Of a stretch of DNA of 64,000 nt, positions 1 to 8,929 are shown piece after piece (position 1 is the stretch's first letter; the number at the start of each line of letters is the position of its first letter). The notes under the pieces are model-generated. The model ran no database searches. It saw nothing but the letters and a program-made list of their open reading frames with translations, and was not told the DNA's origin. The DNA is taken from NCBI RefSeq assembly GCF_003967515.1, contig NZ_BIFQ01000001.1, forward strand, positions 5,952,001 through 6,016,000. Direction: 5' to 3'. The stretch comes from Dictyobacter aurantiacus. Lineage in GTDB: Bacteria > Chloroflexota > Ktedonobacteria > Ktedonobacterales > Ktedonobacteraceae. The translations under genes were made by a program, and so were the position numbers.

Positions 1-14
1 AAGGGTGAGGATGT

Positions 15-60
15 GCGGTTGGCGCGACTGTGCCGATAGTGCACGGTTCGCGCCAACCGC
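15..60 (-). terminator. Hairpin downstream of pgi
   Basis: A 13-bp inverted repeat (15-27 pairs with 48-60, arm GCGGTTGGCGCGA) lies about 35 bases beyond the stop codon of the leftward isomerase gene. No T-tract follows it in the direction of transcription. It may be a weak terminator or an mRNA 3'-end stabiliser. Confidence 0.4.
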
Positions 61-95
61 TAGGCGTTGATGTCCCCTGGTGGTTGGATGACGGG

Positions 96-1727
<1,632 letters not shown>

Positions 1728-1965
1728 CTATCAATCTCCTCTATAAAACAAAGTTTCTGGTCTCATTGATTGCTTCTGCATACTGCATAAGTGACCCCTG
1801 TGAGTATATCACTGTTTAACACGAAGCTGCGCGCGCCAGGGCTACAATCCCATGGGAAACAGGTGGACTGTAGACTCTTGTTGCATTTGAAAGCCTGCTA
1901 TTTTTAGCATGTGTTACAAATAAAATGTGTTACAATAGGCTCAGCGAGAAAGACGTGGTCTTTTT

Positions 1966-2085
1966 TCCTCCCGCCTTCGGTGGGGAGGGAGAGGGAGGGA
2001 AGGGTGGGGGACACCCCCAGGCCCCCGGCAGGAGGGCCCTGGCGACCCTCCTGCACCTCCCGCCTGAGGGAAGGGGAAAAGGGGA
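1966..2085. repeat. C-rich hairpin repeat (family B)
   Basis: The unit contains CCGCCTTCGG(T)GGGGAGG, then GGGGGACACCCCC, then CCCGGCAGGAGGG...CCTCCTGCACCTCCC. Each block forms its own short hairpin. The same block order recurs at 39180-39280 and three times at 43186-43466, so this is a dispersed repeat family of the genome. It lies in the 620-bp gap between pgi and the next gene. Confidence 0.75.
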
Positions 2086-2105
2086 TGGAGAAAAATGTGG
2101 CTAAG

Positions 2106-2307
2106 AGCGTGTCTGACTTCCGTCATGTTGGGGGCGCATGAGCGCTCCCGCACGGGCGTCCGCTACGCGGCCGCACTGTTTTTGTATGTTCGTGCATGGG
2201 ACGCGCATCAGCGCGCCCCATGCACGAACATACAACGGGATGCTGAGCACCGAAGGTGCGAAAACCCATGCAGGCCGCAGGCCATCATCATGAGAGTCAG
2301 ACACGCT
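2106..2307. mobile_element. MITE-like TIR element with central palindrome (family C, copy 1)
   Basis: About 202 bp bounded by a perfect 13-bp inverted repeat, AGCGTGTCTGACT at 2106-2118 and its complement at 2295-2307. The centre is a large palindrome with 19-bp perfect arms, 2182-2200 and 2217-2235. The flanks carry the conserved GCGTCCGCTACGCGGCCGC block. There is no open reading frame of substance. Related copies lie at 35618-35813 and 55774-56434, with a truncated one near 12503-12615. Confidence 0.7.
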
Positions 2308-2351
2308 GTAAGATCTCGTGATGTATAGAGTTGAGAAGGAGTTGTAAGCGC

Positions 2352-3143
2352 ATGGAATGGGCGATTGCCGTAGCCGCTTTTCTGGCATCGGCGGTAGAGT
2401 TTGTAGAAGCATTTACGATTGTGCTGGTGGTCGGTGTGACGATCAACTGGCGCAGCGCCTTGATCGGGACCCTGGCGGCGGCGGCCAGCCTGGCCGTGAT
2501 TGTGGCAATCTTTGGGACCGCGCTGGTGAGATACGTCCCGATCGATGTATTGCGCCTGGTGGTTGGTATTATTCTGGTCTTATTTGGGTTGAAGTGGTTG
2601 AAGAAGGCTATCCTCCGCTATAGTGGTCTGAAGGCCCTGCACGACGAAGAGGCCATCTTTGAAGAGAACATGGCCGAACTGCGCGCGCGCGGCGAGGTCA
2701 CCACGAAGCTGCAGCCTTACGCGGTCCTGCTGGCCTTCAAATCGGTTCTGCTGGAGGGGCTGGAGGTCGCGTTCATCGTGATCACCTTTGGCAGTAACGC
2801 TGCCTCGCGGACCTGCGTCACCCAATGTGGGCTGGGAGGCATCGGCTCGGCCACCATCGGCGCTATCGTCGCGGGTCTGCTGGTCATCCTCGTAGGAGCG
2901 CTGGCACGTGCACCGCTCAAGCAGGTTCCTGAGAACACCCTCAAGTTCATCGTCGGCATCATGCTCACCACCTTTGGCACCTTCTGGGCCGTCGAAGGTT
3001 TCCATGTTGAGTGGCCGTTCTCCGACGCCTTCATCCTGATCCTGGCCGCCATCTACCTGCTGGCGTCGTTCGCCCTGATCAACTGGCTCAAGGGTCAGAA
3101 GCGAGCCATCAGCGCCCAGGCCGGCGCGCAGAAAGTAGCATAG
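2352..3143 (+). CDS. Polytopic membrane protein with duplicated E-x-x-E helices (COG4280-like)
   Basis: A 263-residue integral membrane protein with about seven hydrophobic segments. Two helices carry paired glutamates, VEFVEAF near residue 16 and LEGLEVAF near residue 136, suggesting an internal duplication. The second resembles the REGLE motif of Ftr1-type iron permeases. I chose the ATG at 2352 because AAGGAG sits about 10 bases upstream; an earlier in-frame TTG would place that site inside the gene. The resemblance to COG4280 and to iron/metal permeases is from memory, and the substrate is unknown. A small membrane protein follows 18 bases downstream and is probably cotranscribed. Confidence 0.7.
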   Translation: MEWAIAVAAFLASAVEFVEAFTIVLVVGVTINWRSALIGTLAAAASLAVIVAIFGTALVRYVPIDVLRLVVGIILVLFGLKWLKKAILRYSGLKALHDEEAIFEENMAELRARGEVTTKLQPYAVLLAFKSVLLEGLEVAFIVITFGSNAASRTCVTQCGLGGIGSATIGAIVAGLLVILVGALARAPLKQVPENTLKFIVGIMLTTFGTFWAVEGFHVEWPFSDAFILILAAIYLLASFALINWLKGQKRAISAQAGAQKVA

Positions 3144-3161
3144 AGGGAAAGAGGTAGAGAG

Positions 3162-3374
3162 ATGAACATCATCAAAGCCATCTATAATTTTATCGTCGGC
3201 GACATGGTTATTCTCATCGGCATCATCGTCACCGTGCTGATCCTGGTGCTGCTCAACACTGTCAGTGGATTGAGCGCGTTGCGGGGTGCCAGCGGCATCA
3301 TCATGATCCTGGGGACGCTGACCGTATTGACGCTGACCCTCACGCGTGAGGTACGCGGACACCGCGCGCGCTAG
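3162..3374 (+). CDS. Small two-helix membrane protein
   Basis: A 70-residue protein with two predicted membrane segments, roughly residues 10-32 and 42-60, and a short basic tail. It begins 18 bases after the larger membrane protein with GAAAGAGGTAGAGAG upstream of its ATG, so the pair looks like an operon, perhaps a permease and a small partner. Its last four bases overlap the 3' end of the convergent gene. No family is recognised. Confidence 0.65.
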   Translation: MNIIKAIYNFIVGDMVILIGIIVTVLILVLLNTVSGLSALRGASGIIMILGTLTVLTLTLTREVRGHRAR

Positions 3375-4012
3375 AACGGCCGCGCGTGTCCGCCACGGCG
3401 CTCCGAGCGTCGTGGATGGAGGCGCTTACGCGCATCCTCGGCGGATGGGTCCTGCGACTCATCCTCCTCCTGCTGGAGGAAGACCTTCTCCTCAAACTCC
3501 TCCAGCAGTTTCTCGCAGCGCTCGATGCTGCGCAGCGCGTCATCGCGGCGGGCCGCCCCGAACAGATCGCGCTCCACCACCCGGTCGTACCAGCGGCGAA
3601 TCTTATCCAGATCCTGGCGAATCTCCTCGGCCTCCGCGTACGTAAAGTTCTGGCGATAGGTCTCGAACTCGATCTCTTTACTGAAATTAACCTCGCAATC
3701 CTCAATGATCTCATCATATTGCAAGTTGCTCTGCGTAATAAAGCCATTGACGATCTTGGAATCCTCCGCCTCCGGCAGCTCATGCAGGGGGAGCAGATGG
3801 TAGGTTCCGCCGAGCTCGGTGATGCGCTCGGTGATCTTCTGCAGGGCCGCCACCAGGGTATCGGTGGCCGGAAGGATGCAGACACTCTGCTGCAAATAGA
3901 GGGCCCCGATCTTCTTCAGTTCGCGCCAGACGCTTACCCGTGCCGCCGAAGGCTGGCTCGGCACCTGGTAGATCAAGAGCATATATTGATGCTGGTCCAT
4001 GTTAGCACTCAT
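3371..4012 (-). CDS. ChrB N-terminal-domain-like protein
   Basis: A 213-residue soluble protein. The N-terminal third (LLIYQVPSQPSAARVSVWRE, then LKKIGALYLQQSVCILP) has the pattern of the ChrB N-terminal domain, a PaaX-like fold found in chromate-resistance and related proteins. The C-terminal half is highly charged and probably helical or coiled coil (ERCEKLLEEFEEK), with a basic tail. No chromate transporter (ChrA) is nearby, so a chromate role is not supported. It is convergent with the membrane-protein pair. Alternative starts are the ATG codons at 4012 and 4000; neither has a strong ribosome site. Confidence 0.65.
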   Translation of the reverse strand: MSANMDQHQYMLLIYQVPSQPSAARVSVWRELKKIGALYLQQSVCILPATDTLVAALQKITERITELGGTYHLLPLHELPEAEDSKIVNGFITQSNLQYDEIIEDCEVNFSKEIEFETYRQNFTYAEAEEIRQDLDKIRRWYDRVVERDLFGAARRDDALRSIERCEKLLEEFEEKVFLQQEEDESQDPSAEDARKRLHPRRSERRGGHARPF

Positions 4013-4249
4013 TTTTCTTTATAGGATGCCGCATATAGGTCGACTCGCTCCCATACAACCTCCACTATCTCGACCGATCTCATTGTATCATAGCCGGACC
4101 TGTAATTTATGAATCTCAGCTATCGCGTCATGTTCGCCAATGGAGCCTGGACGAGAGAGCAGGTGGATGCGTATGTGAACAACGCGCAGTCATAAGCGTC
4201 AATGTGTAAAGGCGTGGTTTGTGAGGCCGCCAGGGGCAATACATTCAAC

Positions 4250-4325
4250 AGGTATCGTTGGTGGAAGGTGCGCGCCCGGGCACGGGGCCGCTGCGCCCGC
4301 AAGGGGCGCACCTACGGCGGTCCTT
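4250..4325. repeat. REP-like hairpin (family A)
   Basis: GGTGGAAGGTGCGCG pairs across a GC-rich centre with CGCACCTACGG. The GCACCTACGG end is the hallmark of the most frequent REP family in this window, seen again at 12303-12490, 14750-14800, 21296-21370, 25228-25362 and elsewhere. The rest of the 4013-4340 gap shows no gene. Confidence 0.65.
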
Positions 4326-4339
4326 GCGGGCGTTTGCCC

Positions 4340-5101
4340 CTATATCATGGCGGAGACGTTTTGAAGCGGGTGTTTTTCCTCTGTTGAGAAAGGTTTTCCT
4401 ACATGCCACTCATGGGGGATGGCCCGCATCAGGAGGGCGCAATCGAGCTCGGCTGTACCTGCTGGGAAGCGTGCCGGATCGTCAAAGAAACTGGATTGGG
4501 CTTCTATGATCTGCAGAGGCTCAACCTTCCAATACTTACAGTGTAATGCCAGGTTATCGAGGGTTCCCGGCTTATTGGTGACCGAATAGCCGTGCTGACC
4601 GTGCTCAAAAAACGCAGAAGCCTCCTCCAGGGAGACAAAAAGAGAGTTGTCAGGCAAGCGTGACGCGCTCTGTGCCTGAACCGCCACCCTGGTCTCTCCA
4701 TCGTCGCTCAGCATACGAACGGAGAAATTTTCATCATCTTCCTCCACTTGAAATGTGGCATGATAGTGGATACCAGGGAACAGTCTGCCGCCAACCAGAG
4801 TGACGACCTGAGATGCCGTATCTCTTCTGGGGATATAGACGCCTTCCCGATAATTCCCATCTTCTTCCCACTCGACGGCGATGCGGTGTGCTGCATTCTC
4901 CGATGTTAAACCAATCTGGGATGGCAGTCCACGTGGGCGGAGCTGCTTAAGGCGGATGAGACAGATACCCGCTATCCCCATGCCATGGAGAAGTTTGGGT
5001 CGAAACGGCGAAGGCAACAGCTTCTGGAGATACGCTGGATCGACGCGATAATTGATAAGGAGGCGTCGATCAATGGTCCCTTCAAGAGTTGGTATTTGCA
5101 T
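4340..5101 (-). CDS. DUF2071 (YqjF-like) protein
   Basis: A 253-residue soluble protein of the DUF2071/YqjF family, whose fold is related to acetoacetate decarboxylase. The order seen is an N-terminal RRLLINYRVDPAYLQKLLP block, a central IPRRDTASQVVTLVGGRLFPGIH block, and a C-terminal half with the beta-strand pattern of the family. I prefer the ATG at 5101, with GTGAGGGA just upstream, over an in-frame GTG at 5119 that lacks a site. The catalytic role in this family is undefined. The gene stands alone. Confidence 0.75.
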   Translation of the reverse strand: MQIPTLEGTIDRRLLINYRVDPAYLQKLLPSPFRPKLLHGMGIAGICLIRLKQLRPRGLPSQIGLTSENAAHRIAVEWEEDGNYREGVYIPRRDTASQVVTLVGGRLFPGIHYHATFQVEEDDENFSVRMLSDDGETRVAVQAQSASRLPDNSLFVSLEEASAFFEHGQHGYSVTNKPGTLDNLALHCKYWKVEPLQIIEAQSSFFDDPARFPAGTAELDCALLMRAIPHEWHVGKPFSTEEKHPLQNVSAMI

Positions 5102-5219
5102 GTGATCCCTCACTCTCACCTGTAGAAACGCGATAAAGGTTTTTTCTTTTTCTGTATCATATTATAGCGGCTATAGAGACAAGAAAGCCAATCGATAGAA
5201 ATGAGGCTGATGAGGCATG

Positions 5220-5834
5220 TCAAGGCATTGGGCGTTGATCTACCTCATGCTGCCAGGTGGGATTGGACTTGATCGCGGTCGCACTCTGATGGGCGTAACG
5301 CTTTGCGTCTGTACGTACATGTATGTTGTATGATTCCCAGTCGTCGAGGTGGCCGATGAGCAGGTGGTGGGTGCGGCCCCTGATCTCGCAAAGGGTGATC
5401 AGGTTACGTGGATCAAGCTCGAGCTCGGGATAGAGATGGAACGGTTTAATGTGGTGCACCTGCAATCCTTGCCCCCGGTGACCACAGACCACGCAGGCAG
5501 GCTCGCGGCTAAGATGCTCCTGAGCGACTCTGGGCCATTCAGGACTGCGGGCCATGCCATACTTATTAGCGACCCTGGCGCCAGCGTCCTTTTGCCAGGA
5601 CGGGATATGTCCATTTCCCTTTGGGATGCTTTTCTTTTTCTTGTCGGCGGGTGGATGTTTGCGCCTGGGGGCGTAGCCGCGCCGTGAGCGATGTCTCTGG
5701 GTGCGCCGAGGGCGTGTTCTAAGCTGTCTGAGAGTAAGTATTAAAACGAGCAGCACAACGGCTACGAACGCCGCTGCAACCATTGGATCACCTATATAAA
5801 TGTGTATAAGTGGGTTATTTAAATGGAAATTCAT
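5220..5834 (-). CDS. Membrane-tethered HNH nuclease-like protein
   Basis: A 204-residue protein with an N-terminal hydrophobic segment (about residues 18-38), a strongly basic linker (residues 40-70, RTRPRRTQRHRSRR and a KKKK run), and a C-terminal HNH domain (about 105-185). The HNH core reads CVVCGHRG, then VHHIKPFHLYPELE with the HH pair, then ITLCE and HHLLIGHLDDW. HNH domains bind a metal and cut nucleic acid. A membrane anchor plus basic linker is unusual and suggests action at the envelope or on incoming DNA, which is inference. An alternative start at 5783 would still keep the hydrophobic segment. Confidence 0.75.
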   Translation of the reverse strand: MNFHLNNPLIHIYIGDPMVAAAFVAVVLLVLILTLRQLRTRPRRTQRHRSRRGYAPRRKHPPADKKKKSIPKGNGHIPSWQKDAGARVANKYGMARSPEWPRVAQEHLSREPACVVCGHRGQGLQVHHIKPFHLYPELELDPRNLITLCEIRGRTHHLLIGHLDDWESYNIHVRTDAKRYAHQSATAIKSNPTWQHEVDQRPMP

Positions 5835-5896
5835 ACTTCTTTTTCTCCGCTATGGGCAAAAATAATGAAAGCAGGCATATTGCAGGAGAGCATTGG

Positions 5897-6493
5897 TCAA
5901 GTCACAGTGACAGCAGGTGACAGGCCAGCAATCACAACAACCAGAACATACTGAGCCATCGCGTCTTTCGTGATGGTCCGGTCTCCCCGGCTCCACTGTA
6001 TTGCGGGACCGAAGATGGCCCAGCTGATGACCTGCGCCGTAGTTTCTACTTTTTCCTGACAGATGGGAACCGAAGATGGGACCCGGTTCAGCCAGTTTAA
6101 GAGAACCTCCTGGAGTTCTTGCTGCAAAGCGATCTCAAAGAACGGCACAAACTGCCTATCGGCTGGCTTGAGGTGGTACTGCCAGAGGGCAAGAAAATCG
6201 AACACGGCGAGAATAAGCAGGCGCAAGGTGTTTATCTGCAAGGTGGATGTGGCGGGAAGCTGGCTCTTCAACGCATGGTGAAACTTCTCGCGCATCCAGA
6301 TCTCTAAGAGGGCATACTTGTCTTCAAAGTGCGCATAAAAAGTGGCCCGATTGACCGTTGCGCGTTCTGTGATGTCCTGCACTGAAATAGAGTGAATATT
6401 TTGCCGTTCTTCAAGCAATGAGATGAATGCTTGCAGCAACAACTGACGGGTCCGCTTAACCCGTGGATCGTTCTTATTAGCCAGTATGGTCAT
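5897..6493 (-). CDS. TetR/AcrR family transcriptional regulator
   Basis: A 198-residue repressor-type protein. The N-terminal TetR helix-turn-helix (about residues 12-60) shows SISVQDITERATVNRATFYAHFEDKYALLE. The C-terminal region is the variable ligand-binding half. It is divergent from the NmrA-type reductase at 6696, with a 202-bp shared control region holding three short palindromes. It probably represses itself and the reductase/hydrolase pair; the inducer is unknown. Confidence 0.9.
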   Translation of the reverse strand: MTILANKNDPRVKRTRQLLLQAFISLLEERQNIHSISVQDITERATVNRATFYAHFEDKYALLEIWMREKFHHALKSQLPATSTLQINTLRLLILAVFDFLALWQYHLKPADRQFVPFFEIALQQELQEVLLNWLNRVPSSVPICQEKVETTAQVISWAIFGPAIQWSRGDRTITKDAMAQYVLVVVIAGLSPAVTVT

Positions 6494-6560
6494 GTTCCCT
6501 CCTTACCCCGGGTAATATCCTCCTCACATCTCCCGCTGAAAACCAACAGTTGCCTTCTTG

Positions 6561-6663
6561 TGTTGTCTAAACAACAATCCAGTCTGTTTGCTGATTGTTT
6601 CCAGTTCAGAGCCCATGTACTATTCCTGCTGTGTAGTATACACGAAAGTGTTGCATAGGCAAC
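6561..6663. promoter_or_regulatory. Palindromes in tetR/reductase divergent region
   Basis: Three short inverted repeats lie between the divergent genes: TGTTGT-CTAA-ACAACA at 6561-6576, GTGTA-GTA-TACAC at 6631-6643, and GTTGC-ATAG-GCAAC at 6650-6663. The central one has the size and symmetry of a TetR-family operator. None has been tested; the assignment rests on position. Confidence 0.45.
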
Positions 6664-6695
6664 AGTGTTGCCATTTTTTCCTGGAGGTAGTTTTC

Positions 6696-7580
6696 ATGAT
6701 CGTCATTACAACACCAACTGGCCTGATCGGCCATCAAGTTCTTAACAACCTGCTCGATAGCGACGAGCCGATCCGCGTGATCATGCGCGATCCCTCTCGC
6801 CTGTCCCCACGCGCACGCGAGCGTGTCGAAGTCGTGCAGGGATCGCATGGGGACCTCGATGTGGTCACCAGAGCGTTCGCGGGCGCGGACAGCGTGTTCT
6901 GGCTTGTACCCCCGGACCCCCGTGCCGAGAGCGTCGAGGACGCGTATGTGGGTTTCAGCCGACCGGCGTGCGAGGCCTTTAAGACTCAGGGGGTCAAGCG
7001 CGTGGTTGGCGTCTCGGCCTTTGGTCGCGGGGCTGCAGTGTCCAGCAATGCTGGCAATGTCACGGCATCGCTGGCGATGGACGACCTGATCGCCAGCACG
7101 GGGGTCAGCTATCGTGCTCTGGCCCTGGCTCCTTTCATGGATAACCTGCTGCGTCAGGTCGGGTCGATCAAGAACCAGGGCGTGTTCTTCGACATCATAT
7201 CCGGTGATCTCAGGCAGCCAACCTGCTCTACGCGCGACATCGCCACCGTTGCCACCAGGTTGCTGCTCGATCACACCTGGAGCGGAGTCGGAAGTTGCCC
7301 GGTGCTCGGTCCCGAGGACCTCTCCTACAACGACATGGCGCAGATCATGTCTGAGGTATTGGGCAGGCCTGTACGCTACCAGCAGATCCCTGCTGAGTCC
7401 TTGAAAGCCACGCTGACCAATTATGGGAGGTCCGAGGCTATGGCGCAGGCCCTGGTCGATATGATGGCGGCCTATGATCAGGGGCTCGCCACCGCTGAGC
7501 CGCGCACCCCCGAGTCCAGCACGCCCACCAGCTTCCGCCAGTGGTGTGAAGAGGTACTCAAACCAGCGGCGCTGGCATGA
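6696..7580 (+). CDS. NmrA-like NAD(P)-binding reductase
   Basis: A 294-residue atypical SDR of the NmrA/HSCARG class. The N-terminus MIVITTPTGLIGHQVLNNLL is a Rossmann nucleotide loop with TPTGLIG replacing the usual TGxTGxxG. Conserved elements are the VFWLVPPDP segment near residue 66 and the C-terminal YNDMAQIMSEVLGRPVRYQQ segment typical of the family. The ATG at 6696 has GGAGG 9 bases upstream; the longer in-frame reading runs through the control region. It forms an operon with the hydrolase that follows 28 bases later and is probably under the divergent TetR protein. The substrate is unknown; such proteins are often quinone reductases or redox sensors. Confidence 0.85.
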   Translation: MIVITTPTGLIGHQVLNNLLDSDEPIRVIMRDPSRLSPRARERVEVVQGSHGDLDVVTRAFAGADSVFWLVPPDPRAESVEDAYVGFSRPACEAFKTQGVKRVVGVSAFGRGAAVSSNAGNVTASLAMDDLIASTGVSYRALALAPFMDNLLRQVGSIKNQGVFFDIISGDLRQPTCSTRDIATVATRLLLDHTWSGVGSCPVLGPEDLSYNDMAQIMSEVLGRPVRYQQIPAESLKATLTNYGRSEAMAQALVDMMAAYDQGLATAEPRTPESSTPTSFRQWCEEVLKPAALA

Positions 7581-7608
7581 GTATCCCCGAAGACGAAAGG
7601 ATTATCAG

Positions 7609-8565
7609 ATGACTGAAGTACCGACAAATGAAGCGCCTCGCCTCTCTGATGATCAGATCATGGGCGTATTGCAGCAAATCGCCGATAGGTTCAGCCAGCC
7701 GCAGCGGTCGCCGGTCTTGCACACACCCGCGGAGCAGAACCTCGACTACGAGGATGTCACCTTTCCGTCCCTTGATGGAGTTCCATTGGAGGGATGGTTC
7801 ATCCCGGCAGCCGGGTCCAACAAGCTCATAATCGCTAATCACCCGATGGGGTTCAGCCGATCCGGGATACCCACGCAGTTCGAGCCGTGGCACTCAGGGT
7901 GGGTGTCCAGCGGGAACGGCTTCGAGGTCAACTTCATCCCGGACTACAAGATCCTCCATGACGCCGGGTACAATGTCCTGACCTATGACCTGCGCAACCA
8001 TGGTCTCAGTGGCGCGGCCAATGGCGGTATCGTGTCCAGCGGCATTTTTGAGGCGCGTGATGTTGTAGGCTCGTTGCAGTACGTGCGCAACCGTGACGAG
8101 ACGCGGGACATGACAATTGGCCTCTTCAGCCGCTGCCTGGGCTGCAACTCCACCTTCTTTGCGATGACGCGGTTCCCTGAGGTGTTCAACGAGGTGCGCT
8201 GCCTGGTCGCACCTCAGCCCGTGACCACACAGACCATCCTCGCGCATCGCCTGGCTCGGGCGGGAGTTCCCGCCAATCGCATCGAGGATCTGGAACAGCG
8301 CATCGTGTTAGGCACAGGCATCAGGTTCGCACAAACAGACCCGAAGGAGTGGGCGAAGCATGTCCGCATCCCTACGTTCCTCTATCAGGTCCACGACGAC
8401 GTGCTGACGCAGCCGAGCGATGTACAGACCATGTTCGACAACATTCCCATCGCCGAGAAGCAGCTACAGTGGATCTATGGCACCACGGCCCGCTTCGACG
8501 GCTACCTCGAGTTCCAGCGCCGCCCACAACCGATGTTAGAGTGGTTCGAGAAGTACATGGCCTGA
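7609..8565 (+). CDS. Alpha/beta hydrolase with Cys at the nucleophile position
   Basis: A 318-residue alpha/beta hydrolase. The central segment has the fold's order: LIIANHPMG (oxyanion region), YNVLTYDLRNHGLS, then the nucleophile elbow IGLFSRCLGCNS. At the elbow the usual G-x-S-x-G is S-R-C-L-G, which puts Cys176 where serine is expected. The C-terminal block, where a catalytic His would lie, reads GTTARFDGYLEFQ with no His. The ATG at 7609 has AAAGGA upstream. It follows the NmrA reductase by 28 bases, so the two probably act together. The reaction is unknown, and the altered triad makes ordinary esterase activity doubtful. Confidence 0.8.
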   Translation: MTEVPTNEAPRLSDDQIMGVLQQIADRFSQPQRSPVLHTPAEQNLDYEDVTFPSLDGVPLEGWFIPAAGSNKLIIANHPMGFSRSGIPTQFEPWHSGWVSSGNGFEVNFIPDYKILHDAGYNVLTYDLRNHGLSGAANGGIVSSGIFEARDVVGSLQYVRNRDETRDMTIGLFSRCLGCNSTFFAMTRFPEVFNEVRCLVAPQPVTTQTILAHRLARAGVPANRIEDLEQRIVLGTGIRFAQTDPKEWAKHVRIPTFLYQVHDDVLTQPSDVQTMFDNIPIAEKQLQWIYGTTARFDGYLEFQRRPQPMLEWFEKYMA

Positions 8566-8624
8566 TCAAGCCTCTTCTGCGGCCCGCTTCCTTCAGATAA
8601 GTGTGCACCAGGTGTGCCCTGCGT

Positions 8625-8680
8625 AGTCTGGCGATCCCCGAAACAGCGTGCGCGCACGCTGTTTCGGGGATCGCCAGACT
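8625..8680. repeat. Perfect 56-bp palindrome
   Basis: Two perfect 28-base arms meet with no spacer, starting AGTCTGGCGATCCCCG and centred on CGTGCG/CGCACG. It lies 60 bases after the hydrolase gene. No T-tract follows on either side. It could be a bidirectional terminator or a palindromic element remnant; no second copy is seen in the window. Confidence 0.75.
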
Positions 8681-8726
8681 GTATGTGCAGGTGAATGCGT
8701 TGCGTGAAATGTTTTTGCTGAATAGA

Positions 8727-8776
8727 TTGACCGTACCACAAATTAGATGGTATACTTAATGAGATACAACGTTGTA
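8727..8776 (+). promoter_or_regulatory. Promoter and candidate LacI-type operator of the GH43 gene
   Basis: TTGACC at 8727-8732, an 18-bp spacer, and TATACT at 8751-8756 make a sigma-70-type promoter. Eight bases further on is the perfect 12-bp palindrome TACAACGTTGTA at 8765-8776, centred on CG as LacI-family operators are. The same promoter layout (18-bp spacer, TATACT, then a palindrome) recurs at the lacI and ABC promoters of this locus. Confidence 0.6.
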
Positions 8777-8929
8777 AATTGTATGCCTCCCCTCTATACT
8801 TAGAAAACCGGATGCAGGATGGGCGGGGCAATGCTGGTAGCGCGTGCAAATAGTTTTTTTCTTCTGACTCTGGTGACATGATGTCAGGTCAACAGTAACA
8901 CCATGCGTAACATCAAGGAGGAACGGTCA

